The translations under genes and the position numbers were made by a program. From Phytopseudomonas daroniae (lineage in GTDB: Bacteria; Pseudomonadota; Gammaproteobacteria; Pseudomonadales; Pseudomonadaceae), in NCBI RefSeq assembly GCF_004327285.1, contig NZ_QJUI01000022.1:1-64000 (forward strand): a stretch of DNA of 64,000 nucleotides, given 5' to 3'. Shown here piece by piece: positions 36,240 to 43,840 of the stretch. The notes beneath the pieces were generated by a model, which was not told the origin of the DNA, did no database searches, and saw only the letters and a list, made by a program, of their open reading frames with translations. Every line of letters begins with the position of its first letter. Position 1 is the stretch's first letter.

Positions 36240-37250
36240 ATGCGTACATTGCTGGCCATGCTGCTGGGGTTGCAGCTGTTGTCGACCGCTCACGCCGAGC
36301 AGAGCATCACCTTCGTCAGTTGGGGTGGCACCACCCAGGCGGCGCAGACCCGCGCCTGGAGCGAACCCTTCACCCGGCAGACCGGCATCCGTGTCGAGCA
36401 GGCCGGGCCCACCGACTATGCCGCCTTCAAGGCCATGGTGGAGAGTGGCCAGGTAACCTGGGACGTGGTCGATGTGGAGGCGGATTTCGCCCTGCGCGCC
36501 GGCCGTGAAGGGCTGCTCGAGCCGCTGGCCTTCAAGCAGATCGCCAAGCACACTATCGACCCGCGCTTCGTCACCATCTACGGTACCGGTTCGTTCTACT
36601 TTTCCTTCATCCTCGGCTACAACACCCAGGCGCTGCGCGAAGCCCCGCAGAACTGGGCGGCACTGTTCGACACCCGAACCTATCCCGGTAAGCGCGCGTT
36701 GTACAAATGGCCGAGCCCCGGCGTGCTGGAAATTGCCCTGCTCGCCGATGGGGTGAACCCCGCACAGTTGTATCCGCTGGATCTGGATCGCGCCTTCCGC
36801 AAACTCGACAGCATCAAGGGCGATATCGCCTGGTGGGGCAGTGGCGACGAATCGCAGCAGTTGCTCGCCTCCGGCACCGCCAGCCTGGGCATGTTCTGGA
36901 ATGGTCGAGTCAACGCCCTGCATGATCAGGGGGCAGCGGTGGGCATGAGCTGGCAGCAGAACCTGGTTACTGGCGACTTCCTGGTGATTCCGCGCGGTTC
37001 ACGCCATGTCGAGGCGGCGCAAGCATTCATCGCCTATGCCACCAGCCCGAAACCCCAGGCCGACTTTTCTTCGCTGACCGGTTACGCGCCGGTCAGCCTC
37101 GGCGCCTCCGCGCTGGTGGATCCCAAGCTGGCGGAGAACCAGCCCGGCGCCCACAAGACCGGGCAGATCACTCTGGACTTCAAGTACTGGAGCCTGAACG
37201 GCGAGCGTATCGCGCAACGCTGGAATGCCTGGCAGGCGGCCGGCCACTGA
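36240..37250 (+). CDS. Polyamine-type ABC transporter substrate-binding protein, copy B
   Basis: A 336-residue periplasmic binding protein paralogous to the one encoded at 31585. Shared stretches include AMVESG, WDVVDVEADFALRA, PGKRALYKWPSPGV and LYPLDLDRAF. I start at ATG 36240 because GGGGAGGG lies 6-7 bases upstream and a signal peptide (MRTLLAMLLGLQLLSTAHA) follows directly; an in-frame ATG ten codons earlier has no such site. It has its own operator copy and no permease genes, so it probably feeds the transporter at 32612-35501 with a related ligand. Confidence 0.9.
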   Translation: MRTLLAMLLGLQLLSTAHAEQSITFVSWGGTTQAAQTRAWSEPFTRQTGIRVEQAGPTDYAAFKAMVESGQVTWDVVDVEADFALRAGREGLLEPLAFKQIAKHTIDPRFVTIYGTGSFYFSFILGYNTQALREAPQNWAALFDTRTYPGKRALYKWPSPGVLEIALLADGVNPAQLYPLDLDRAFRKLDSIKGDIAWWGSGDESQQLLASGTASLGMFWNGRVNALHDQGAAVGMSWQQNLVTGDFLVIPRGSRHVEAAQAFIAYATSPKPQADFSSLTGYAPVSLGASALVDPKLAENQPGAHKTGQITLDFKYWSLNGERIAQRWNAWQAAGH

Positions 37251-37298
37251 CACTTTCGATAGCACTGGCCGGCCTATATTCGTCAAAGTATTTTATAT

Positions 37299-37312
37299 TA
37301 TGGTATACCATA
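37299..37312 (-). promoter_or_regulatory. GGTATACCATAATA operator, copy 5 (luciferase-like monooxygenase gene)
   Basis: TATGGTATACCATA is a perfect 14-bp palindrome. On the minus strand the site reads GGTATACCATAATA, identical to copy 1. It lies 78 bp before the monooxygenase start, next to a TATATTAT -10-like sequence. Confidence 0.85.
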
Positions 37313-37389
37313 GACCATGAGCCGCATGATCCTGCAAGGCGGCCAGTCCCGACAGCGCCTGGAGCCTTACAAAAATCGAGGAAAGCGAC

Positions 37390-38433
37390 ATGAAATTTTC
37401 TTTGTTCGTCCACATGGAACGCTACGACCTGGAAGTCGGCCATCGCGAGCTCTTCGAGCAACTGACCGAGCTGACCCTGCTGGCCGAGGCCGGTGGCTTC
37501 AGCACCGTATGGGTTGGCGAGCACCACGCCATGGAATACACCATTTCGCCGAGCCCGATGCCGATCCTGGCGTACCTGGCGGCCCGCACCAACAGCATCC
37601 GCCTGGGTGCCGGCACCATCATCGCGCCGTTCTGGAACCCGATCCGCGTGGCCGGCGAATGCGCCCTGCTCGACGTGATCAGCAACGGTCGCATGGAAGT
37701 GGGCCTGGCCCGTGGCGCCTACCAGTACGAGTTCGACCGCATGGCCGGCGGCATGCCCGCCAGCGACGGCGGCAAGTATCTGCGCGAGATGGTGCCGGTG
37801 GTCAAGGCGCTGTGGAAGGGCAACTACGCCCACGACGGCGAGATCTGGAAATTCCCGTCCACCACCTCGTCGCCCAAGCCGCTGCAGCAGCCGAACCCAC
37901 CGGTGTGGATCGCCGCCCGCGACCCGGACTCGCACAACTTCGCGGTGGCCAACGGCTGCAACGTGATGGTCACGCCGCTGATGAAGGGCGACGAGGAAGT
38001 GGTCGACCTGAACAACAAGTTCAAGGCCGCCCTGGCCAACAACCCGGACGTGCCGCGCCCGCAGCTGATGGTGCTGCGCCACACCCACGTGCACCTGGCG
38101 GACGATCCCGAGGGCTGGAAGGTCGGCGCCGCCGCCATCTCGCGCTTCTACCGCACCTTCGATGCCTGGTTCGGCAACAAGATCACCCCGGTCGACGGCC
38201 TGCTGGCCCCGAGCCCCGAGGAGAAATTCAAGGAGCGCCCGGAGTTCGAGCTGGAGAACATCCGCAAGAACACCATGATCGGCACGCCCGAGGAAATCAT
38301 CGCGCGCATTCGTCACTACCAGGAACTGGGCGTCGACGAATTCAGCTTCTGGGCCGACAACAGCCTGCCCTATGCGGAGAAGAAAAAGTCCCTGGAGCTG
38401 TTCATCCAGCACGTGGTGCCGGCCTTCCGCTGA
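37390..38433 (+). CDS. Luciferase-like (LLM) FMNH2-dependent monooxygenase
   Basis: A 347-residue TIM-barrel flavin monooxygenase of the bacterial luciferase family. It has GGFSTVWVGEHHAMEYTISPSPM near the N-terminus, RLGAGTIIAPFWNPIRVAGE, SNGRMEVGLARGAYQYEFDR and the C-terminal ENIRKNTMIGTPEEIIARI. GAGGAAAG lies about 5 bases before the ATG. Enzymes of this family (RutA, pyridine monooxygenase, nitrilotriacetate monooxygenase) use FMNH2 from a separate reductase to attack C-N, C-S or ring bonds. Two reductases encoded in the same regulon fit that need. The substrate is unknown; a nitrogen compound brought in by the polyamine-type transporter is my inference. Confidence 0.9.
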   Translation: MKFSLFVHMERYDLEVGHRELFEQLTELTLLAEAGGFSTVWVGEHHAMEYTISPSPMPILAYLAARTNSIRLGAGTIIAPFWNPIRVAGECALLDVISNGRMEVGLARGAYQYEFDRMAGGMPASDGGKYLREMVPVVKALWKGNYAHDGEIWKFPSTTSSPKPLQQPNPPVWIAARDPDSHNFAVANGCNVMVTPLMKGDEEVVDLNNKFKAALANNPDVPRPQLMVLRHTHVHLADDPEGWKVGAAAISRFYRTFDAWFGNKITPVDGLLAPSPEEKFKERPEFELENIRKNTMIGTPEEIIARIRHYQELGVDEFSFWADNSLPYAEKKKSLELFIQHVVPAFR

Positions 38434-38442
38434 GCCCCGTAA

Positions 38443-38470
38443 CCGCTGCCCCGGCCACGCCGGGCAGCGG
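38443..38470. terminator. GC-rich hairpin after the monooxygenase gene
   Basis: CCGCTGCCCCGG and CCGGGCAGCGG pair over 11 bp with one bulged C around CCACG, beginning 10 bp after the stop. It lacks a T tract. The following 236 bp up to the permease remnant hold no feature I can support. Confidence 0.55.
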
Positions 38471-38706
38471 CTTCGCCCTTGCGGCGAGACGCAAAACCCT
38501 ATCCGAATAAAGACAAGAAGTAGGTTTTCCCATGGTGTCCCGCACAGCCTTGCTGCTCTACTCCTGCCCGTTCTCCCCCGTCTGCGGGCTCTGCCGCGAC
38601 AGGCGCAGCTGACCCGCTCAGCCGCAACCAACCACGCATTCACTCCGGCCCTGTCCCGTTCACGCGGAGCAGCGTGCCGTCGCCATTTTGCGCAGGAGAA
38701 CCGTCC

Positions 38707-39048
38707 ATGTCCCAGCAAGAGCTCATCGAAAGCAACAGCGTCGGCCAGGTCGCCGACTTCTACTTGGTACAGAAACAGCGCTACCACATCCCTTCGCTGT
38801 TCGACGCCAACGGCGGCATCTACGGGCGCTTCAATCCCAATGCGGTGAGCGCCTACGCAGTGGGCATCCTGGTGCAACTGCCGTTCGCGGTCACGCCGAT
38901 CTACACCGGGCCGATGGCCAGCAAGCTGGATGGCGCCGATCTGTCCTGGCTGGTGGCGATCGTCGTCACCCTGCCGCTGTACCTGCTGCTGTCGCGCCGC
39001 GATACGCTGTACCGGCGTAGGCAGATCTCCACCCTCTCACGAGCCTGA
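38707..39048 (+). pseudogene. NCS1 nucleobase/allantoin permease, internally deleted remnant
   Basis: A 113-residue open frame. Residues 15-113 (VADFYLVQKQRYHIPSLFD, then AVGILVQLPFAVTPIYTGPM and LDGADLSWLVAIVVTLPLYLL) correspond to the last one or two transmembrane helices and tail of NCS1 cytosine/uracil/allantoin permeases, which are normally about 450-500 residues. Residues 1-14 (MSQQELIESNSVGQ) look like the usual NCS1 N-terminus (IES-SVG-V). The ATG has a good ribosome-binding site (CAGGAGAACCGTCC). The gene therefore seems to have lost about 350 internal codons in frame. A working transporter is very unlikely. Confidence 0.75.
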
Positions 39049-39074
39049 GAACAGGTTCTGAAGCCTCTGCATGA

Positions 39075-39106
39075 AAAGCCCCCGCTCTCGCCAACGGGGG
39101 CTTTTT
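39075..39106. terminator. Bidirectional terminator
   Basis: AAAGCCCCCG and CGGGGGCTTT flank a 10-base loop. T residues follow on the plus strand and the minus strand reads TTTTC after the stem. It separates the permease remnant from the convergent LuxR-type gene. Confidence 0.9.
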
Positions 39107-39141
39107 CGTTCATGGCGTCTCCTCTTTCGGACAACGGCGGT

Positions 39142-39765
39142 TCAGCTCGCCGCTTCGAAGATCGCCCCTTCCACGCCCAGCACCTCGCCACTGGCGGAAT
39201 ACACGCCGACGCCCGTCTCGCAGACCTCCTTGATCCGCCCATCGGCGCAGCAGATGCGGTAGCGCAGCTGAAACGGCTCGTGCTTGAGCAACGCGCACTG
39301 AACGCAGTACCAGACATAGTCGGCGTACTCGGTGAGGATCAGTGAACCGAAGCTGTGCGCGGGGTCGCGGGTCAGGTACTCGGCGGAGTAGCCGGTCAGT
39401 TGCAGGCAGCCTTCGCTGACGTAATCCATGTACCAGGTGCGGGCGTTATCGCCGCGGTAGATCAGCACCGGCAGGTCGTTGATCAGGCCCGCGACACCCG
39501 CTGGCCCGACCGCGCCTTGGGCACTGGCCGAGGCCATGCCGGTATGCCGGTGCACCCAGCTGGCCAACTCCAGGCGCGAGTGCAGGTGAAATTTACGCAG
39601 CAGGCTGCGCACATAGATTTTCACCGTGCCATCGCTGATGCCCAGTTCGCGGGCGATCTGCTTGTTGCTGTTGCCCGCAGCGATCAACTGCAGGGTCTGC
39701 TCCTCACGTTCGGTCAGCGCATTCGACACTGCCGCGGGAGCCGGGGCAAAACCGGCTGCACGCAT
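39142..39765 (-). CDS. LuxR-type HTH regulator with C-terminal PAS domain
   Basis: A 207-residue regulator with the helix-turn-helix near the N-terminus (LTEREEQTLQLIAAGNSNKQIARELGISDGTVKIYVRSLLRKF, about residues 18-60). A PAS-like domain follows (about 85-205: VLIYRGDNARTWYMDYVSEGCLQLTGYSAEYL, then RYRICCADGRIKEVCETGVGVY). This order is the reverse of most LuxR-type proteins. I start at ATG 39765 because GGGGAGGAGAAC lies directly upstream; an in-frame ATG 18 codons earlier has no such site. It diverges from the dimethylamine demethylase operon and is its likely regulator. Confidence 0.87.
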   Translation of the reverse strand: MRAAGFAPAPAAVSNALTEREEQTLQLIAAGNSNKQIARELGISDGTVKIYVRSLLRKFHLHSRLELASWVHRHTGMASASAQGAVGPAGVAGLINDLPVLIYRGDNARTWYMDYVSEGCLQLTGYSAEYLTRDPAHSFGSLILTEYADYVWYCVQCALLKHEPFQLRYRICCADGRIKEVCETGVGVYSASGEVLGVEGAIFEAAS

Positions 39766-39885
39766 GTTCTCCTCCCCGTCTTCTGCGGTGATTGGACGAA
39801 TCACCACAGCAACTTCCATGCCTCGCCGGGGAGCACTACCTCTTTTGGCATATCTCCTCTGGTGGATTGAGCAAATAAGCGTGAC

Positions 39886-39936
39886 AGGAAAGTATTTTGC
39901 CTACAGAGAAACATCAGTCATGCACCAACACATGAC
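39886..39936 (+). promoter_or_regulatory. Promoter/operator of the dimethylamine demethylase operon
   Basis: GTCATG-CACCAACA-CATGAC (39917-39936) is a 20-bp inverted repeat with perfect 6-bp arms, the size typical for LuxR-type regulators, 51 bp before the first gene. Upstream, AGGAAAGTATTTTGCC (39886-39901) keeps the sigma-54 GG/GC spacing, but its -24 half is poor. The operator idea is moderately supported; the sigma-54 idea is weak. Confidence 0.5.
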
Positions 39937-39987
39937 CTGATCGCTTCAATCCAGGGCAAGCATGCCCTCGTCCGTACAAGGATCGCC

Positions 39988-40515
39988 ATGACCCGCACAG
40001 CCGAGCAGCATCCCTTCAGCGTGCCGCGATACCCCAGCGGCAATCCTGTCCAGCGGGTGGCCCGTCAGGTACTGGTCACTCAGGACGCCGGCCAGCAACG
40101 GCATGCCGAATTGCTGACCCGCGTCGACGCCGCCGAGCTCTGCCACCTGGCACTGCCGCAGTACGCCGACGAAGCTGAACTGTGCCGGGCGCTGGGCACA
40201 CTGCTGAGTGAAGCCCAGGTCGGCCTGCACCTCGAACTGCATGGCGACGAGGCCTTCATCTGGTCGCTACGCGGTGTCGCACGAGAAGCCGGGCTGCTGG
40301 CCGACGAGATCACCCTGCAGTGCAGCGAAACCGGCCGGCGCATGCTGTTCTGCGTGCATTGCGCCAGTCTGCAAGCGGGCACCTGCGCCGATCTGCAGCC
40401 CTGCCGCCACTGCGGCGTGGTGCTGGAAGTGCGCCAACATTTCTCCGAGCGCCTGGGCGCCTACCTCGGCGTCTGTGCGGATGCCGACCAGCCCTATGCG
40501 CAGGCCCGGCCATGA
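39988..40515 (+). CDS. dmmA: Dimethylamine monooxygenase small subunit (DmmA family)
   Basis: A 175-residue protein of the DmmA family, an accessory subunit of haem-dependent dimethylamine monooxygenase. The N-terminal domain (SVPRYPSGNPVQRVARQVLV onward) resembles a small TIR- or ferredoxin-like regulatory fold. The C-terminal part carries a cysteine knuckle (LFCVHCASL, then QPCRHCGVVLEV) that could bind zinc. Its stop overlaps the reductase start by 4 bp. In the Pseudomonas mendocina haem-dependent oxidative N-demethylase (HODM) system a protein of this type accompanies the haem and reductase subunits; naming of the subunits differs between reports. Confidence 0.85.
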   Translation: MTRTAEQHPFSVPRYPSGNPVQRVARQVLVTQDAGQQRHAELLTRVDAAELCHLALPQYADEAELCRALGTLLSEAQVGLHLELHGDEAFIWSLRGVAREAGLLADEITLQCSETGRRMLFCVHCASLQAGTCADLQPCRHCGVVLEVRQHFSERLGAYLGVCADADQPYAQARP

Positions 40516-41438
40516 ATGCCTTCGACGTGCGGGTCAGCGAAACCCGGCTGATCACCCCGGTAATCCGCGAACTATTGCTTGAACCAGTGAACGGTACGCT
40601 GCCGGCTTTCTCCGCCGGCAGCCATGTGCAGCTGCACCTGCCCAACGGCAAGCGCAACGCCTACTCACTGCTCAGCGACCCGGGCGAGACCCGTCACTAC
40701 CGTATCGCGGTGCGCCAGCAGCCACACTCACGGGGCGGCTCGCGCTACGTGCACGAACAGTTGCAGGCTGGCGATCGGTTGCGGATCTCGCCGCCGGCCA
40801 ACCTCTTCCCGCTGCACAGCACGGCACGCCTGCACGTGCTGATCGCCGCCGGCATCGGCATCACCCCGTTCCTCGCCTATTGCGCCGAGCTGCTGCGCCG
40901 CGGAGACGCCTTCGAGCTGCATTACGCCTACCGCGCCGGGGTCAACGATGCCTACGTCGAGACCTTGCGCGAACGGCTGGGCGAGCGGCTGCATGTCTAC
41001 GAGAGCAGCAGCCGACGTCTCGATCTGGGGCAGTTGCTGAGCCATCGCCCACTCGGCACTCACATCTACGCCTGCGGCCCGCAATCGCTGCTCGATGCCC
41101 TGCGCGAGCAGAGCCTGGCCCTCGGCTGGCCAGCGGCGCGGGTGCACTGGGAGGCCTTCGCCGCGCCGGAACCGGGTGTGCCCTTCCGTGTGGAGCTGGC
41201 GCGCAGTGGTCGCCAGGTGGAAGTCGGCGCCGAGCAGAGCCTGCTGGAAGCCCTGGAAGCCGCCGGCGTGGAGCTACCCAACCTGTGCCGCGGCGGAGTC
41301 TGCGGCCAGTGTCGGACGCCCTATCTGAAAGGCGACGTGGAGCACCGCGACCTGTTTCTCGCCAGCGCCGAACGCGCCAGCAGCCTGATGCCCTGCGTCT
41401 CGCGCGGCTGCGGCAGCCCGATCCTGCTCGATATCTGA
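40512..41438 (+). CDS. PDR/VanB-family ferredoxin reductase subunit of dimethylamine monooxygenase
   Basis: A 308-residue flavin/[2Fe-2S] reductase. It has an FMN-binding barrel (FSAGSHVQLHLPNGKRNAYSLLS, about residues 34-56), an NAD(P)H domain (HVLIAAGIGITPFLAY) and a C-terminal plant-type [2Fe-2S] ferredoxin with LCRGGVCGQCRTPYLKG and the distant cysteine in LMPCVSRG. It delivers electrons from NAD(P)H to the haem subunit. ATG 40512 overlaps the dmmA stop, which fixes the start. The haem-subunit gene follows 15 bp downstream. Confidence 0.92.
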   Translation: MNAFDVRVSETRLITPVIRELLLEPVNGTLPAFSAGSHVQLHLPNGKRNAYSLLSDPGETRHYRIAVRQQPHSRGGSRYVHEQLQAGDRLRISPPANLFPLHSTARLHVLIAAGIGITPFLAYCAELLRRGDAFELHYAYRAGVNDAYVETLRERLGERLHVYESSSRRLDLGQLLSHRPLGTHIYACGPQSLLDALREQSLALGWPAARVHWEAFAAPEPGVPFRVELARSGRQVEVGAEQSLLEALEAAGVELPNLCRGGVCGQCRTPYLKGDVEHRDLFLASAERASSLMPCVSRGCGSPILLDI

Positions 41439-41453
41439 TACCGGAGACGTGCC

Positions 41454-42470
41454 ATGACCCTGATCTTCAAACCGGCAGAAACCTACCGGGACGACTTCAG
41501 CTTCCGTAACAGCCCGGCCGCCATCGCCCGGTTTCCCTTTCCGTTCCCGGAAGACGGCTACATGTACTCGGTGAACATCGAGCCCGCGGTGTCCCGCGAT
41601 CCGGGTTCGGTGTTCGAGCACTGCTTCGATGTCGACGAGCACTACCTGTCGGAAATGGCCGAACGCGCCCGCGTGCTGGAGCGCGATCCCGAGCGCTGCC
41701 TGGTGATGCCGCACATGGCCCAGGCCGCCTGGGATCTGCTGGAGATGCTGATGGAGCACCTGGCGGGCGACTACCCGCAGCACTTCCAGCTTGAACGCAA
41801 CGGCACGGCCTGGCGCTGGCAGAACCTGGCCATGGGCATCGATCAGCACTTCACCTTCGGCGCTGCCGACAGCCTGCCGTGCGAGCCGCTGGAGTACATC
41901 ACCCGGCAGATGCAGGGCGATTTTGCGGTGCTCGACCAGCGCGACGGCGACCTGTTCATGGATGCCGGCATGGTCACCTGCCCGGCGGACTGGTCGCTGC
42001 GCTTCGACGCCGGCATGAGCTTCAAGCAGTGGCATTCGCCAGTACCGATGGCCAACCAGATGGGCATCTTCGAACGCGCGCTGAAGTTTCTGCTGAACAT
42101 CCAGGTCGGCCACCCGGTGCGTCGGCTGAACTGGACACTGACCATCAACCCGCGCCTGGACACCTCGCCGGAAACCTTCCACGAATGGGGCAGCGACCGC
42201 GGCTCGGTCACCCCGGACAACGTCGGCCGCCTGGTGCACCTGCGCGTGGAACTGCAATTCATGGCGCGCCTGCCGCGCTCCAACGCCGTGCTGTTCAGCA
42301 TCCGCACCTACCTGATCAGCATGGACGAACTGGTCAGCAACCCGGCCTGGGCGCGGCGGCTGCACCGCGTCATCCGCGACCTGCCGGATGCCATCGCCGA
42401 CTACAAGGGCATGACCCGCTACCGCCAGACCCTGGTGAACTGGCTGCGCCAGTTCGATTCCGAAGCCTGA
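41454..42470 (+). CDS. Haem-dependent oxidative N-demethylase (dimethylamine monooxygenase catalytic subunit)
   Basis: A 338-residue protein of the DUF3445/HODM-alpha family, which uses a haem in a PAS-like fold to oxidise dimethylamine to methylamine and formaldehyde. Family landmarks are the N-terminal FPFPFPEDGYMYSVNIEPA, the core DWSLRFDAGMSFKQWHSPVP, and LTINPRLDTSPETFHEWG followed by LRVELQFMARLPRSNAVLFSIRTYLI. GGAGACGTGCC precedes the ATG. The neighbouring reductase, DmmA and folate-binding genes complete the complex known from P. mendocina. Confidence 0.92.
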   Translation: MTLIFKPAETYRDDFSFRNSPAAIARFPFPFPEDGYMYSVNIEPAVSRDPGSVFEHCFDVDEHYLSEMAERARVLERDPERCLVMPHMAQAAWDLLEMLMEHLAGDYPQHFQLERNGTAWRWQNLAMGIDQHFTFGAADSLPCEPLEYITRQMQGDFAVLDQRDGDLFMDAGMVTCPADWSLRFDAGMSFKQWHSPVPMANQMGIFERALKFLLNIQVGHPVRRLNWTLTINPRLDTSPETFHEWGSDRGSVTPDNVGRLVHLRVELQFMARLPRSNAVLFSIRTYLISMDELVSNPAWARRLHRVIRDLPDAIADYKGMTRYRQTLVNWLRQFDSEA

Positions 42471-42496
42471 CCCGATCACCACACGAGGATTTTCCC

Positions 42497-43627
42497 ATGG
42501 CCAACTCATGGCGCATCAGCGCCCTGCGCGAACGCCACCTGGCACTTGGTTCGAACCTGGAAGACTGGAACGGCATGGGCACCGCCTGGACCTATGCCAG
42601 CGACCTGGCCGACCATCACGAAGCGATCCGCACCCGCGCCGGGCTGATGGACGTCTCCGGCCTGAAGAAGGTGCACTACGTCGGCCCCCACGCCGAAAGC
42701 CTGCTCGACTACGCCACCACCCGCGACATGGCCAAGCTCTATCCCGGCAAGTCGGTGTACGCCTGCCTGCTCGACGAAGACGGCACCTTCATCGACGACT
42801 GCATCATCTACCGCACCGGCCCCAACGCCTTCATGGTGGTGCACGGCGCCGGCAGCGGCTACGAGATGCTGATCCGCTCGGCCCAGGGCCGCCAGGTGGC
42901 GGTACTGTTCGACGACGACCTGCATGACCTTTCCCTGCAAGGCCCGGCAGCCGTGGACTTTCTCGCCGAGCACGTGCCGGGCATCCGCGAGCTGCCCTAC
43001 TTCCACCACCTGCAGACCCGGCTGTTCGACCGCCCGGTGATGATCTCGCGCACCGGCTACACCGGCGAGCGCGGCTACGAGATCTTCTGCAAGGCCGCCG
43101 ATGCGCCACTGATCTGGGACGGCATTCTGGACAAGGGCCAGGGCCGCGGCATCATCCCCTGCGCCTTTACCGCACTCGACTGGCTGCGGGTGGAGAGCTA
43201 CCTGCTGTTCTTCCCCTACGACAACTCGCAGATGTACCCCTTCGCCGACCAGAAAGCCGGCGACACCCTGTGGGAGCTGGGCCTCGACTTCACCGTATCG
43301 CCCGGCAAACGCGACTTCCGGGGTGCCGGCGAGCACTACCGGCGCCAGGGTAAGGAGCGCTTCAGGATCTTCGGCGTTCTGCTCGATGGCCATGTCGCCG
43401 CCGAGGGCGGCGACACCCTCTGGCATGAAGGCCGTCAGGTCGGCCTGATCACCTGCGCCATGTACTCGCGCCTGAGCGAACGCTCCATGGCCATCGCCCG
43501 CGTCGAGCCAGGAATTGCCGAGCAGGGCGTGCCGCTGCAGGTGCGCGGCAGCCTGCAGGTGAACGCCATCGCCCACACCCTGCCATTCGACGACCCCGAG
43601 AAGAAGAAACGCACGGCCAAGGGCTGA
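42497..43627 (+). CDS. GcvT-family aminomethyltransferase, folate-linked subunit of the demethylase
   Basis: A 376-residue tetrahydrofolate-binding protein of the glycine-cleavage T family. It has IRTRAGLMDVSGLKKVHYVGP near the N-terminus, the folate-site region VMISRTGYTGERGYEIFCKA, CAFTALDWLRVESY and the C-terminal barrel. ATG 42497 follows ACGAGGATTTTCCC. In HODM/Dmm systems this component captures the formaldehyde released by N-demethylation as methylene-tetrahydrofolate. It ends the four-gene operon; a palindromic repeat separates it from tmm. Confidence 0.88.
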   Translation: MANSWRISALRERHLALGSNLEDWNGMGTAWTYASDLADHHEAIRTRAGLMDVSGLKKVHYVGPHAESLLDYATTRDMAKLYPGKSVYACLLDEDGTFIDDCIIYRTGPNAFMVVHGAGSGYEMLIRSAQGRQVAVLFDDDLHDLSLQGPAAVDFLAEHVPGIRELPYFHHLQTRLFDRPVMISRTGYTGERGYEIFCKAADAPLIWDGILDKGQGRGIIPCAFTALDWLRVESYLLFFPYDNSQMYPFADQKAGDTLWELGLDFTVSPGKRDFRGAGEHYRRQGKERFRIFGVLLDGHVAAEGGDTLWHEGRQVGLITCAMYSRLSERSMAIARVEPGIAEQGVPLQVRGSLQVNAIAHTLPFDDPEKKKRTAKG

Positions 43628-43689
43628 AGGCAGCCGCAAGCTTGGGAACACAGCTCGGAACGCTCCACGTCCATCCAACCATGAGGAGT

Positions 43690-43781
43690 CGTAGGGTGGA
43701 CAACGCTCTTTTTGTCCACCATTGCGAGGGTGGGGCGGTGGACGGGTCGGGCCGCGTAGGTGAAGCGTCGTCCACCCTACG
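43690..43781. repeat. Dispersed CGTAGGGTGG palindromic repeat
   Basis: It begins CGTAGGGTGGACAACGCTC and ends GCGTCGTCCACCCTACG. The outer 12 bp are a perfect inverted repeat, so the single strand could fold over 92 bases. A related, inverted copy lies at 50713-50795. It fills the gap between the demethylase operon and tmm. Confidence 0.85.
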
Positions 43782-43840
43782 GATAGCCGCTATAACCACC
43801 ACACCGCAGGCTAACCGTCACGCCAACAGGAGAACCCAGC

